A DNA stretch of 40,402 bases from Candidatus Scalindua sp. (lineage in GTDB: Bacteria > Planctomycetota > Brocadiia > Brocadiales > Scalinduaceae), in the NCBI GenBank assembly GCA_030748215.1, contig JASMMK010000027.1, positions 1-40,402 on the forward strand, in the 5' to 3' direction. The notes beneath the pieces are model-generated. The model saw only the letters and a list, made by a program, of their open reading frames with translations. It did not search any database and was not told where the DNA came from. Position numbers and translations under genes: made by a program. Positions 29,183-37,566 of this stretch are shown piece after piece (within the stretch, counting starts at the first letter, position 1; each line of letters begins with the position of its first letter).

Positions 29183-29446
29183 CTACCCTTCCACCTCCAC
29201 AGCCATAAGCATCCATACCATAGTTTCAGCATTGTAGGCAATTTCGTAGAGATCCTGACCGTCAGTAACAGAAAAATGGTGGACGGACGCGCTACCCTCT
29301 TTACCTGTCCATGTATACGTTACCTCCTTAATACGGTATTGTCTCTCTTTCCATATAAACCACACCGGTTTTATCTTCTTCCCGCCAATACAATCAGCGC
29401 CAAAAACCACTCCTGCTCTTATGGGTTCGCCTATCTCTGTAATCAT
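29183..29446 (-). CDS. Small conserved protein of the lexA-dinB cassette
   Basis: The 87-residue protein looks like a small beta-rich domain with several tryptophans (KPVWFIWKERQYRIKEVTYT, then HHFSVTDGQDLYEIAY). It starts two bases after the lexA stop and ends 46 bases before dinB. That position suggests co-expression in the damage response. It resembles DUF6504-type proteins found beside error-prone polymerases, from memory only. No catalytic motif is visible. Confidence 0.7.
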   Translation of the reverse strand: MITEIGEPIRAGVVFGADCIGGKKIKPVWFIWKERQYRIKEVTYTWTGKEGSASVHHFSVTDGQDLYEIAYNAETMVWMLMAVEVEG

Positions 29447-29448
29447 AT

Positions 29449-30069
29449 CTATTTAATCTGCCTTAATACTGTCACAACCTTCCCTGCTATCATCATCTCA
29501 TGGGCTTGATCTTCCCTGATAATTATTGGTTTCATAGTTGAATTAGCCGGTTCCAGATAAATACTATTGTCTCTCCTGAAAAATCTCTTAACCGTCGCCT
29601 CGTCATTTATGATGGCAACTACGATATCTCCATTCTCCGCAGCTTGCTGTGATTTAACCAATACGAAGTCACCGTTCTGAATGTGAGCATCTATCATACT
29701 GTCCCCTTCCACCCTGAGAAAAAAGGTATCATCCCAACGGGCTACCGATGCATCTATGGCCAGATGCCCTGTAATATCTTCAACTGCAAGGTGAGGGACA
29801 CCAGCCCTGACCCTTCCGGCTACGGGTATCAGCTTTGCCTGGCTTTCGGGTGATTCCGCACACACTTCGATTGCCCTCGGGCTGTTTGGTATTCTCTTTA
29901 TGTGGCCCTTACGTTCGAGTATATCCAGATACTTCTTCACACTGTTGGTACTTGCCAGTTTAAGGTGATATACCATCTCCCGAATAGTAGGCGGATACCC
30001 GTTCTCCCGGATGTACTTTGTCAAAAATGACAGAAAATTATGCTGTTTCTTTGTAAGTTTAGCTTTCAT
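29449..30069 (-). CDS. lexA: LexA repressor, SOS-response regulator
   Basis: From ATG 30069 the protein has 206 residues. The N-terminal winged helix (GYPPTIREMVYHLKLASTNS) is followed by the self-cleavage domain with scissile A89-G90 (RVRAGVP), catalytic S124 (EGDSMIDAHI) and K161 (EATVKRF). RecA filaments on single-stranded DNA trigger its cleavage and relieve repression. A GTG five codons upstream lies inside the operator and is unlikely as the start. It is the first gene of lexA-orf-dinB-cupin and carries a palindromic operator at its own promoter. Confidence 0.96.
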   Translation of the reverse strand: MKAKLTKKQHNFLSFLTKYIRENGYPPTIREMVYHLKLASTNSVKKYLDILERKGHIKRIPNSPRAIEVCAESPESQAKLIPVAGRVRAGVPHLAVEDITGHLAIDASVARWDDTFFLRVEGDSMIDAHIQNGDFVLVKSQQAAENGDIVVAIINDEATVKRFFRRDNSIYLEPANSTMKPIIIREDQAHEMMIAGKVVTVLRQIK

Positions 30070-30075
30070 AATAAA

Positions 30076-30124
30076 GGTAAACACCTGTTTACCTAATATA
30101 TTATCCAGCTATATTATCTGTCAA
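30076..30124 (-). promoter_or_regulatory. lexA promoter with palindromic LexA operator
   Basis: The minus strand has a -35 TTGACA (30124-30119), an 18-base spacer and a -10 TATATT (30100-30095). Directly after the -10 lies a perfect 8-2-8 palindrome, read on the plus strand as GGTAAACACCTGTTTACC (30076-30093). Its place over the start site, six bases from the lexA ATG, is what autorepression needs. It differs from the E. coli CTGT-N8-ACAG box and the Gram-positive GAAC-N4-GTTC box. Confidence 0.8.
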
Positions 30125-30182
30125 GAACAAATTTTTTACACTCTTACAAGTTTGTATAAAATAGCAGGAGGATTTTCTTGCT

Positions 30183-32345
30183 TTATTGAGATGTAGCGTT
30201 TTTGATATGAGAAAGAATTTTTAACAATTCTTCATTTTGCGTAGTTAACCTGGTTATTTCTTCTATATGACCCTCTTTCAACTCCGGTGATAATATTTCA
30301 CAACCAGGCCGGTTTGCACCTTTATCTTTAACTCCATATAGTTTGTCGGCAACAGTAATTTTGGTCTCAGCGGATAGATTCGAATTGATAATACCTGCCC
30401 TTAGATTGACGTCTTCTCTACTTTCTTTCGCTACCGTTTTCTGAAATAGCCTGTCTTCTCCACTCAACCTGCCGACGACCTCACCAATATCTATCGGAAC
30501 CACATCAACAAGACAGCCTGTGATCTCTGAAACTTTTCGTTCAAACACCGGGGCGTCTTCTCCGCTGGCAATGTAAGAAACTTTTCCTTTCTGCACAACT
30601 CTTAAAGACAATATCTTGTTCTGCTTTAGGAAAGTCAGGGCATAATCGGAAAGTTCTTTGGAAGAATCCACAATATGAATCTCCTTGCCCGTGCGGCTTT
30701 TCCAAATCTCAAGTATCATCTGCTTAAATATACCATAATGAGTACACCCGAGAATAAGGAGATCAATATTTTCATCCATAAGAGGCTTTAAATTTGCATC
30801 GATAATAGATAAGTTCCTTGGGCTTATTACTTGAGATCCCATTTTGTCAAACTCACTCATATCAACCATAGTAGCAAACAGAGGTGCAGCTATGCTGAAT
30901 ATCTTGACATCTTGACGGTGCTTCCTTATTTCATCTATGTAAGCACCGCTTTCTATCGTCGCTTTTGTCGCAACAATTCCAATATTTTTCACCTTCATCC
31001 CATTAGCTTTCTCAGCTCTAAGAATCGCTTCAACAGCAGGTACAATGGGGCCAAGGATATGTATCGAAAATTCTTTTTCCAGCATAGCTCTCGCATTGGC
31101 ATCCATGGTATTGCAGAGGAGTACAACCTTAGCACCCAGGTTGTAAGCAGCTTCCACATATGTTCGGCAAAGATGATCAATTCTTTCGGGAGAGCTGCCT
31201 CCAAGACGTTTTGAAAATACACTGGCAACAACAACGTCTTCACTGGAAAGGTCTTCCAGCTTTGATAAATGCTCATGTAAAATTACGGGCGCTATCCCTG
31301 TATCCATTATCACAATCTGCCCATTAGGCCTAAAGTCCCGGAATGGGGAATGCATTACGGTAAGAAGCCGTTTTACGGCAATAATATCTTTGGCAATGGA
31401 TGGCATTACATCATATTTTCGCTCAGTCCTGGATATCAGTTGTCTGTATTGCTTACTAACTTTAGACTCTTCGGAGTTTAGTTCTTCCATTGCTATTTTC
31501 CCTCGCCTCGTAGCCCTCCACTCCTTCAACCACATAATTGCGACATCATGATAAGGTGTCTCATGTATCATAGTTGCATTTTTCCTGCCCTGGATCTGTT
31601 GTTGCATATCCACCTGTTCATGAACTTTGCCTAACGTATCAATCAACTCTTTATCCTTAGGTGCCAGCAGTTGCTTTAACCGCAGTACATTTAGAGCCTC
31701 ATCCTCTATCCAGTTTACTATTTGCTCATCAGTAGTCTCATTATCCGGCTCCGGCCAGAAACCATCCGGACCCATAATACGATATTTAACAAGCCGGCTT
31801 CCTACCTCCCTTGCAAGTCTTATTGTCTCACTCTTTGTCAAGTTAATAGGCACTGCCTTTATTTCTCCCCTTATATCCTCAATCTCCAATAACATTATGG
31901 CGCTACTAGCACCTCCCAGTTTTACATTATGAAGGGCGTGAAACAAGCTCTTCTCCACGGCAGATGATTCAACTTCTTCAAGAACAATATTCTCTACGAT
32001 GTCTTTTATTTCTACCAACGAAACTTTCTTAATTTCTTCCGGAAGATCGACATGCGTAATAAACTTAAGCTCGCCCTGCCCGGGACCAAATGCCAGATTA
32101 TGTTGAACCAGAAACAGCTTAACTGTTTTTGTGGAACCATCGTCCATTTTCAGGTTAATCGTATCAATAAACTTTTGCCTGAGCCCTTCCAGCCGCTTAA
32201 ACAGATGGCAATGCTTATCGAAAAAGTCTACATCTTTATCCTGAATAATGAGCTTGACTTTATCTATCCGGCTATGTATTTTTCCTAAAGTAGATAGCTC
32301 TGGAAAATTCTCAATAGATTGCTGCTTTGTATGATCTATAGACAT
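30183..32345 (-). CDS. Fusion: degenerate glutamate-dehydrogenase N-domain + glutamate-racemase domain
   Basis: The ATG at 32345 has a GAGGTAGGA ribosome site and gives 720 residues. Residues about 15-220 align with the dimerisation/substrate domain of Glu/Leu dehydrogenases: MDDGSTKTVKLFLVQHNLAF, GPGQGELKF, and MGPDGFWPEPDNETTDEQIV matching the usual IGPD..PAPDV.T. The dehydrogenase lysines are lost (Q90 and S147 at their places) and no Rossmann domain follows. After a linker, residues 343-620 form an Asp/Glu racemase with MDTGIAP, SPERIDHL, C411 (VVLLCNT) and C534 (LGCTHYG), the two catalytic cysteines. A helical tail of about 100 residues ends it. The racemase part may be active; the N-part may sense an amino acid. 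Confidence 0.82.
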   Translation of the reverse strand: MSIDHTKQQSIENFPELSTLGKIHSRIDKVKLIIQDKDVDFFDKHCHLFKRLEGLRQKFIDTINLKMDDGSTKTVKLFLVQHNLAFGPGQGELKFITHVDLPEEIKKVSLVEIKDIVENIVLEEVESSAVEKSLFHALHNVKLGGASSAIMLLEIEDIRGEIKAVPINLTKSETIRLAREVGSRLVKYRIMGPDGFWPEPDNETTDEQIVNWIEDEALNVLRLKQLLAPKDKELIDTLGKVHEQVDMQQQIQGRKNATMIHETPYHDVAIMWLKEWRATRRGKIAMEELNSEESKVSKQYRQLISRTERKYDVMPSIAKDIIAVKRLLTVMHSPFRDFRPNGQIVIMDTGIAPVILHEHLSKLEDLSSEDVVVASVFSKRLGGSSPERIDHLCRTYVEAAYNLGAKVVLLCNTMDANARAMLEKEFSIHILGPIVPAVEAILRAEKANGMKVKNIGIVATKATIESGAYIDEIRKHRQDVKIFSIAAPLFATMVDMSEFDKMGSQVISPRNLSIIDANLKPLMDENIDLLILGCTHYGIFKQMILEIWKSRTGKEIHIVDSSKELSDYALTFLKQNKILSLRVVQKGKVSYIASGEDAPVFERKVSEITGCLVDVVPIDIGEVVGRLSGEDRLFQKTVAKESREDVNLRAGIINSNLSAETKITVADKLYGVKDKGANRPGCEILSPELKEGHIEEITRLTTQNEELLKILSHIKNATSQ

Positions 32346-32501
32346 TCCTACCTCTGTCCAAACAAACGACAACCTGGAATTCTGTAAGTTTCGTTTTTAT
32401 TTCGTACGTTTCTAAAATTAATTATAAGTTTATTAATGTAATATAAATAGATCAAAATTTCTATAACATATTGTTGAAGCAATGATTTCTCAAAGCGACA
32501 A

Positions 32502-33365
32502 ATGTCTATTACGTTTAAACAATTAAAAACGCTGGAAGATTTAATCCCTTGCGAGGATCTACAGGAAGCAGTATGGAAATTTAATAAGAACGATATAATA
32601 CCTCCAAGATTCATGCGGGTATTATGCAAACATGGCGGATTTGCAATGGGTGCCTTTGATGACGATACAATGATAGGCTTTGTTTTTGGCGTTTCGGCGA
32701 TTCATTATGGGCGGCCGTCACAACACTCACACATGCTGGCAGTGTTACCTGAATATCGCAACCACAACGTTGGATATAAATTAAAAACCGCCCAGCGAGA
32801 AGAGGCCCTGAACCGCAACATAGACCTCATAACATGGGCATTCGATCCGCTACAATCCAAGAATGCTCACCTGAATATAAACAAGCTGGGAGTCATTGCC
32901 TGTAGTTACGATGTAAATCTTTATGGAGAAGCCTCTTCAAGTAAATTACACAGTGGATTGGGTACAGACAGACTTCTTGCGGAATGGTGGCTTGCAAGTG
33001 ACAAAGTCAAAACTATTATTGACGGACATACTAATGATGCGGTGAAGCAGCCACCTCCAAAAGGATTGAGCATAAATGAAACCAGGCACGACAAAAAGGG
33101 ATTTCTCATTCCTGTTGACCCGGATTTATCACTGACAGATGACGTGTTGCTACTGGAGATACCGGCTGATATCGATGAAATGAAAATTGCCAATATTGAA
33201 ACTGCACTCAAGTGGCGTGATCTTGTCCAGAAAGCGTTCCTCCACTATTTTGATGCCGGATATTATGTGAATTCTTTGCAAGTAGAACGAGATGGTGATA
33301 CCCGACGAGTCTGCTATGTGTTGGAACGTCTGACAACGCCATACAAATCTATGACTTATGATTGA
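32502..33365 (+). CDS. COG3375-type GNAT N-acyltransferase
   Basis: The 287-residue protein has a GNAT core (MLAVLPEYRNHNVGYKLKTA, the acyl-CoA pyrophosphate loop). It also has the COG3375 signature ITWAFDPLQSKNAHLNINKLG followed by GLGTDRLLAEWWL. Members are found next to OSBS/NSAR enolases, where a GNAT enzyme succinylates D-amino acids for racemisation. An NSAR-like gene lies 4.2 kb downstream on the same strand. It is divergent from the racemase fusion with a 156-base gap. An alternative, AblB-type beta-lysine acetyltransferase beside the KamA-like gene, fits the sequence less well. Confidence 0.8.
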   Translation: MSITFKQLKTLEDLIPCEDLQEAVWKFNKNDIIPPRFMRVLCKHGGFAMGAFDDDTMIGFVFGVSAIHYGRPSQHSHMLAVLPEYRNHNVGYKLKTAQREEALNRNIDLITWAFDPLQSKNAHLNINKLGVIACSYDVNLYGEASSSKLHSGLGTDRLLAEWWLASDKVKTIIDGHTNDAVKQPPPKGLSINETRHDKKGFLIPVDPDLSLTDDVLLLEIPADIDEMKIANIETALKWRDLVQKAFLHYFDAGYYVNSLQVERDGDTRRVCYVLERLTTPYKSMTYD

Positions 33366-33774
33366 AAGAGCTTTTCAAATGATTTAAATCATGAAGAAGC
33401 TATGTACTTTATTAATAGTAGATTATAACATTAAAAGATATTATTTCTTACAAAACGTTAAGTATATATAAAGACTGAACATATAGAAACGGCATGTATT
33501 TTGAGGCAGGAAAAAGTCAATTTTCATGAGACATATGGGGGATATTTTGGTAGAATGCGACCTCAAATTAATTGAAAGAGGGTAAATAGGATAGAGAGTA
33601 GATAAAGCAAGAAGAGACTTGATATTTAATTGATCCCCTTAAATCTATTGGTTTTTTTGAAATCAAAAATTCCTTTAGATTTTTTTTCATTTATGGGCAT
33701 CTTCGTTTTTTATGTCATTTTATGCTTCAGAAGCTAGCAAGATTATTTTAACAAGAAAGATTTAAGAGAGACAA
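33366..33774. other. 409-base intergenic region
   Basis: No gene is seen. Just after the acyltransferase stop lies a 14-base palindrome, ATGATTTAAATCAT (33379-33392). Further on AAATCTA (33641-33647) can pair with TAGATTT (33676-33682), followed by a T-run to 33687, a weak AT-rich terminator candidate. The final 90 bases should contain the promoter of the KamA-like gene but no clear hexamers stand out; its ribosome site is AGAGAG. Confidence 0.45.
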
Positions 33775-34902
33775 ATGTACAAATTCAGAAAAGAACTCTG
33801 GCAAGAAGAAGGACAATGGCAGGAACAGATTAAAGATCAGGTAGATACACTAGAAAAGTTAAAACAATATATAAATATTACCCCTGACGAAGAAGAAGCT
33901 ATAAAAACGTTAAAAATGAGATGGGGAACAACGCCATACTATGCAGCACTTATGGATAGAGACAACCCTGATTGTCCTATCAGAAAAATGATTATCCCTT
34001 CGATGAAAGAAAGTGAAAATACATATGGAATACCAAATTACTTAGTGATTAAAGAAAATAGAGAGAAAACTGACAGGTTTGGAGAAGGCGAAAAAAGACC
34101 TGATAGTGTTGCAAGGCAGTATATTGACAGAGTCGCATTTACCATTACAGATGTATGTCCAAGCTATTGCAGGTATTGCTTCAGGAGAGAAGCTGTAATT
34201 GACAAGGATCTGCGCTTACGATTCGATGTTGATGAAGGATTAGAGTGGATTCGAAATCACGAAGAGATCCGTGATGTATTACTGACTGGAGGAGATCCAT
34301 TTATGTTGTCAGATGAGAACATAAAGTATCTAATTGAAAGTCTTCGAAGTATTCCACATCTTGAAATGATCCGGATACACACAAAGATGCCAATTACCTG
34401 CCCACATCGAATAACAGAAGGTCTTCTTGATATATTAGGGCAAGAACATGACATTCCAATCTGGATTAATGTCCATATTAATCACCCAAAAGAGATTACC
34501 GGTAAAATCAAGAAAGTGATCTGGGACCTACTCCATACCGGTATCAACGTCGGAAACCAAGGCGTAGTGCTGAAGGGCATAAATGATGATGTCGAAACAT
34601 TCCAAAAACTTCACCAGAAACTTTTATCTGTTCGAATAAGACCGTATTACATGTTCCACTGTCAACTGGCACCCGGAGTAGACCATTTCCGAGCCCCTGT
34701 GGAAAAAGGTGCGGAGTTGATCAGAGACGGAATTCGCGGTCACACAACCGGATTAGCACAGCCGATGTATGCTGTCTCTACGAAAGTTGGAAAGATACCA
34801 TTAATGCCTGATTACTATATACAGAGTAATGGTGGAGAACATTACAAACTACAGAGTTACAAGGGTGAGACACTTTACATCCCTTATATCCCTGAGGACT
34901 AA
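33775..34902 (+). CDS. KamA-family radical SAM aminomutase, substrate uncertain
   Basis: The 375-residue protein has the CPSYCRYCFRRE cluster motif (C128, C132, C135) for the 4Fe-4S/SAM centre and the KamA blocks TGGDPFMLSD, NVHINHPKEIT and GNQGVVLKGINDD. The PLP lysine is kept in VGKIPLMPDYY. The usual APGGGGK loop reads STKVGK, and the two aspartates that hold the lysine side chain in lysine 2,3-aminomutase (D293, D330) are replaced by Q (CQLAPG) and S/T. Lysine is therefore an unlikely substrate. Glutamate 2,3-aminomutase also changes these two sites, to K and N. The product would be a beta-amino acid. Confidence 0.82.
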   Translation: MYKFRKELWQEEGQWQEQIKDQVDTLEKLKQYINITPDEEEAIKTLKMRWGTTPYYAALMDRDNPDCPIRKMIIPSMKESENTYGIPNYLVIKENREKTDRFGEGEKRPDSVARQYIDRVAFTITDVCPSYCRYCFRREAVIDKDLRLRFDVDEGLEWIRNHEEIRDVLLTGGDPFMLSDENIKYLIESLRSIPHLEMIRIHTKMPITCPHRITEGLLDILGQEHDIPIWINVHINHPKEITGKIKKVIWDLLHTGINVGNQGVVLKGINDDVETFQKLHQKLLSVRIRPYYMFHCQLAPGVDHFRAPVEKGAELIRDGIRGHTTGLAQPMYAVSTKVGKIPLMPDYYIQSNGGEHYKLQSYKGETLYIPYIPED

Positions 34903-34969
34903 ACCACCCTTCCGTAATTTCCATTACCATATTTGTACACCTCGTATACACAATTACCACGAAAAGCAA

Positions 34970-35689
34970 TCAATGCTGATTCTCTGATGGTATGTAATAG
35001 GACAACTGCCCATCTCGGTAGATAATAACTCTATCCGGATTTTTATTATACAGCTGTTTTACCAGGTTATGGGGAAAAAAGACGGTATCCACCTCTACAA
35101 CATCTTCCGCGAAGCGATGCAGAAATCTGGCAACTGATAATCCGCATGTCAAGCCTATTGCTTTGGTAGTAAACTGCCCTTTGGGATGTGAACGCTTGGT
35201 ACCATAGTGAAGAATAGTATATAGTTCTTCCGCCTCACTATCTGTAAGATTAAACTCAAAAATCTCAACAGCATGTGTATTAATAGTTTCTCGCCAGTCT
35301 ATATATTGATTAAGGGTTGGAACCTTCTCGCTCATCACATCATCCGTACGCTTTGAATCCATATAGCGCTTGGTTGCAAACTCCCTGTGATGGCGTGCCG
35401 CCGGACCCAAATAACGGATTTGAGTGGCAAACGCGCCTGCCGGGTCCCAGAAAAGAGGACCTTTGGTCCGGCAGTACAATCGCAAAGCAGTATGCTTACA
35501 AGACGTTGTATGGTACATAACCATTACATGGAGTTTTGACTGTTCCGGTTTATCATCAAGACTTTTTGGATTACAATCATTGGCATTCCAGCTCACAGGC
35601 AACATGGGAGGATATGAATTATGAAAACAACAACCGGCACTAATACCGATTCCGGAAAGAAACAAAACAATTAAGTTTTTTTTTATCAC
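34970..35689 (-). CDS. Lipoprotein, possible permuted NlpC/P60 (papain-like) enzyme, paralogue 1
   Basis: The 239-residue protein starts at a GTG and has a lipoprotein signal ending ISAGC (C20). A conserved histidine segment (CKHTALRLYC, H66, then FWDPAG) precedes a conserved cysteine at the start of a helix (TCGLSVARFLHRF, C182). Histidine before cysteine is the order in circularly permuted NlpC/P60 enzymes, so I infer such a fold; this is not proven. It would act at the envelope, perhaps on peptide or lipid amide bonds. A tract of nine adenines covers codons 2-5. A close paralogue lies at 36623-37346. Confidence 0.65.
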   Translation of the reverse strand: MIKKNLIVLFLSGIGISAGCCFHNSYPPMLPVSWNANDCNPKSLDDKPEQSKLHVMVMYHTTSCKHTALRLYCRTKGPLFWDPAGAFATQIRYLGPAARHHREFATKRYMDSKRTDDVMSEKVPTLNQYIDWRETINTHAVEIFEFNLTDSEAEELYTILHYGTKRSHPKGQFTTKAIGLTCGLSVARFLHRFAEDVVEVDTVFFPHNLVKQLYNKNPDRVIIYRDGQLSYYIPSENQH

Positions 35690-35820
35690 AACGTTAAACT
35701 TTCTGTCTAAACGCTCCCATCCTCACAGGTTCCAAAAGATATAAAAGCGTATGTACATGATATGACTATTTCGATATGTGAGAAAAAGGATATTTTAAGA
35801 TAAATAAGCAAAAGTCACCA

Positions 35821-36468
35821 TTAGTTACCGTGGAATGTTGTTATATCAACAGTTTTCATCTCAATATCCGGAGGAATTGTAAACTTTTCCTCAGGAATAG
35901 AAACGTGTTCATCTATCTCTGTCGCAACCGTGGTCGTCTTTGAAAACCCATGATCAGATATTTTTTTCAGAACAATCCCATTCCAGGTACAGGTTTTGAT
36001 ACCGGTATTTTGCTTCTCCCAGACTACACATGGTTTACCAATAACCCTTTCGATCTCTACTTTCATTCCACCTGCGTCTATATTCTTATCTTCTTCATTT
36101 TTTTCTCTTTCTCTTCTAGATAGCCCAATAGACTCTTTATACCTGGGGTTCCTCATCCTTATTCCTGTTCTTGCGTTAAGATCAACGTTGTTTATCCATT
36201 GACCATTCTCCTCAAGAAGAACTAAGGTATTTCTTGTCACCGACAACCCTCCTAACTCCATGGTTGTTGTTATATATTTTGCCTCCCGGCTTCCCCAATC
36301 GTCATAGTAAAGAATTTCAGTCCCTGCTATGGTAGCACCGTAAACTTCGTATTTAACAATTCCGGTTTTTGACTTTGGATAACGGTTTGGAGTATTTGCA
36401 GCAAAACTGGCATTTACGCAAGTAACAACTAACACTAAAAAGAGAACGCAGGAATTCAGTTTCTTCAT
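35821..36468 (-). CDS. Exported protein, DUF4412-like, function unknown
   Basis: The 215-residue protein has a standard signal peptide with likely cleavage after SFAA (about residue 24). A beta-rich body follows, with KTGIVKYEVYGATIAGTEIL, YYDDWGSREAKY and GQWINNVDLNARTG. The pattern of strand, DDWG and W..N.DL resembles DUF4412-type periplasmic proteins, by memory. Two cysteines are present in the mature part (KPCVVW, KTCTW). It lies between the two paralogous lipoproteins on the same strand, so the three may be used together in the envelope. Confidence 0.6.
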   Translation of the reverse strand: MKKLNSCVLFLVLVVTCVNASFAANTPNRYPKSKTGIVKYEVYGATIAGTEILYYDDWGSREAKYITTTMELGGLSVTRNTLVLLEENGQWINNVDLNARTGIRMRNPRYKESIGLSRREREKNEEDKNIDAGGMKVEIERVIGKPCVVWEKQNTGIKTCTWNGIVLKKISDHGFSKTTTVATEIDEHVSIPEEKFTIPPDIEMKTVDITTFHGN

Positions 36469-36622
36469 ACAATTACACCTATTAATTTATTCGTAATCTA
36501 TTTTACAGGTATAAAAAACATAGCAGTTTCTTCTTAAGATTTCCAGTCTCAAATTTAGCTAATCTTCAACACTATCTACGTATTAAGCAAAAAAGGAATT
36601 TTCTGTCTCTTTCTTATTAGAG

Positions 36623-37346
36623 TTACTCAACATGATTTTCTGAAGGAATATAAAAACTCAAATGCCCATCTCTATAAATAATTACTCTATCCGGATTTTC
36701 TTTATAAAGTTGTTTTGCCAGGTTGTGAGGATGCCAGACTGTATCCACTTTAACAATATCCTCACCAAAACGATGAAGAAATTTAGCAACCGAGAACCCA
36801 CACAGCCCTCCCATTGCATTTGTACTAAATCTACCTTTCGGATGCGGACGCTTGGTACCGTATCTAAGAATAGTCCAGATCTCTTCAGCCTGCTTATCTG
36901 GAATATTGAACTCAAAGATCTCAACAGCATCTGTATCAATACGTTTTCTCCAATCCAGATATTGGTTAAGACCAGGAACTTTTTCGGCAAGCACATCATT
37001 CTCACGTACATACCCATCCTTGACAGGTGCATCATAACGCCTATGCCGCCGCACCTGTCCCGCATAATGGTGTTTAGCAGCAAAACTGCCTGCCGGATCC
37101 CAAAAAACCGGACCCTTCGCTTGACAATACACCCGCAAGGTAGTATGCACACAAGACGTTCCACGATACATAACCATTACGTGGAGTTTTGACTGTCCTG
37201 GATTGGCCTCCAGGATTGTTGTGTTACATTCTCTACCATACCAGGCTTTAGGTAACATAGGAGGATTTGGTTGGTAGTAACAACAGCCTGCTTGAAAACC
37301 AATTCCTAATACAAGCAAAGCAAATATAATATTTTTTTTTAAGCAT
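36623..37346 (-). CDS. Lipoprotein paralogue 2, frame interrupted at an A9 tract
   Basis: The body (to 37318) is a clear relative of 34970-35689, sharing SKLHVMVMY, FWDPAG, the CGFSVAKFLHRF cysteine helix and DRVIIYRDG. The true start is probably ATG 37346, which has an AGAGGA ribosome site. From there nine adenines throw the frame out by one. With eight, the gene would open MLKKNIIFALLVLGIGFQAG followed by C, a normal lipoprotein signal like that of its paralogue. The tract may be phase-variable, corrected by slippage, or miscounted in the assembly. Fold and function are as uncertain as in paralogue 1. Confidence 0.62.
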
Positions 37347-37566
37347 CAAATAAGTCCTCTTAATATCCCTCTTGTAAATGATACACTCTACTATTTGAAG
37401 GAAAAATATCTAGAAAAAAATATACTTAGATGATTAGATGTATCTGGCTTTATTAAGTATTCATTAAGAACACAAAATCCTTCCTTATTTCAATCGGGGT
37501 TGATATACTTGCGCCAATGCGACAATGTGATTTGTCTTGAAATTACAATTCTTACAGGAGAATAAT

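Noticed and set aside
33379-33392. Palindrome ATGATTTAAATCAT after the acyltransferase gene
   Set aside because: It is AT-rich and short, without a T-run or promoter, and could arise by chance; kept only as a note in the intergenic entry.
32502-34902. ablA-ablB pair for N-epsilon-acetyl-beta-lysine (a marine osmolyte)
   Set aside because: The KamA-like enzyme lacks both lysine-binding aspartates and the GNAT protein matches COG3375 rather than AblB; the genes are also 409 bases apart.
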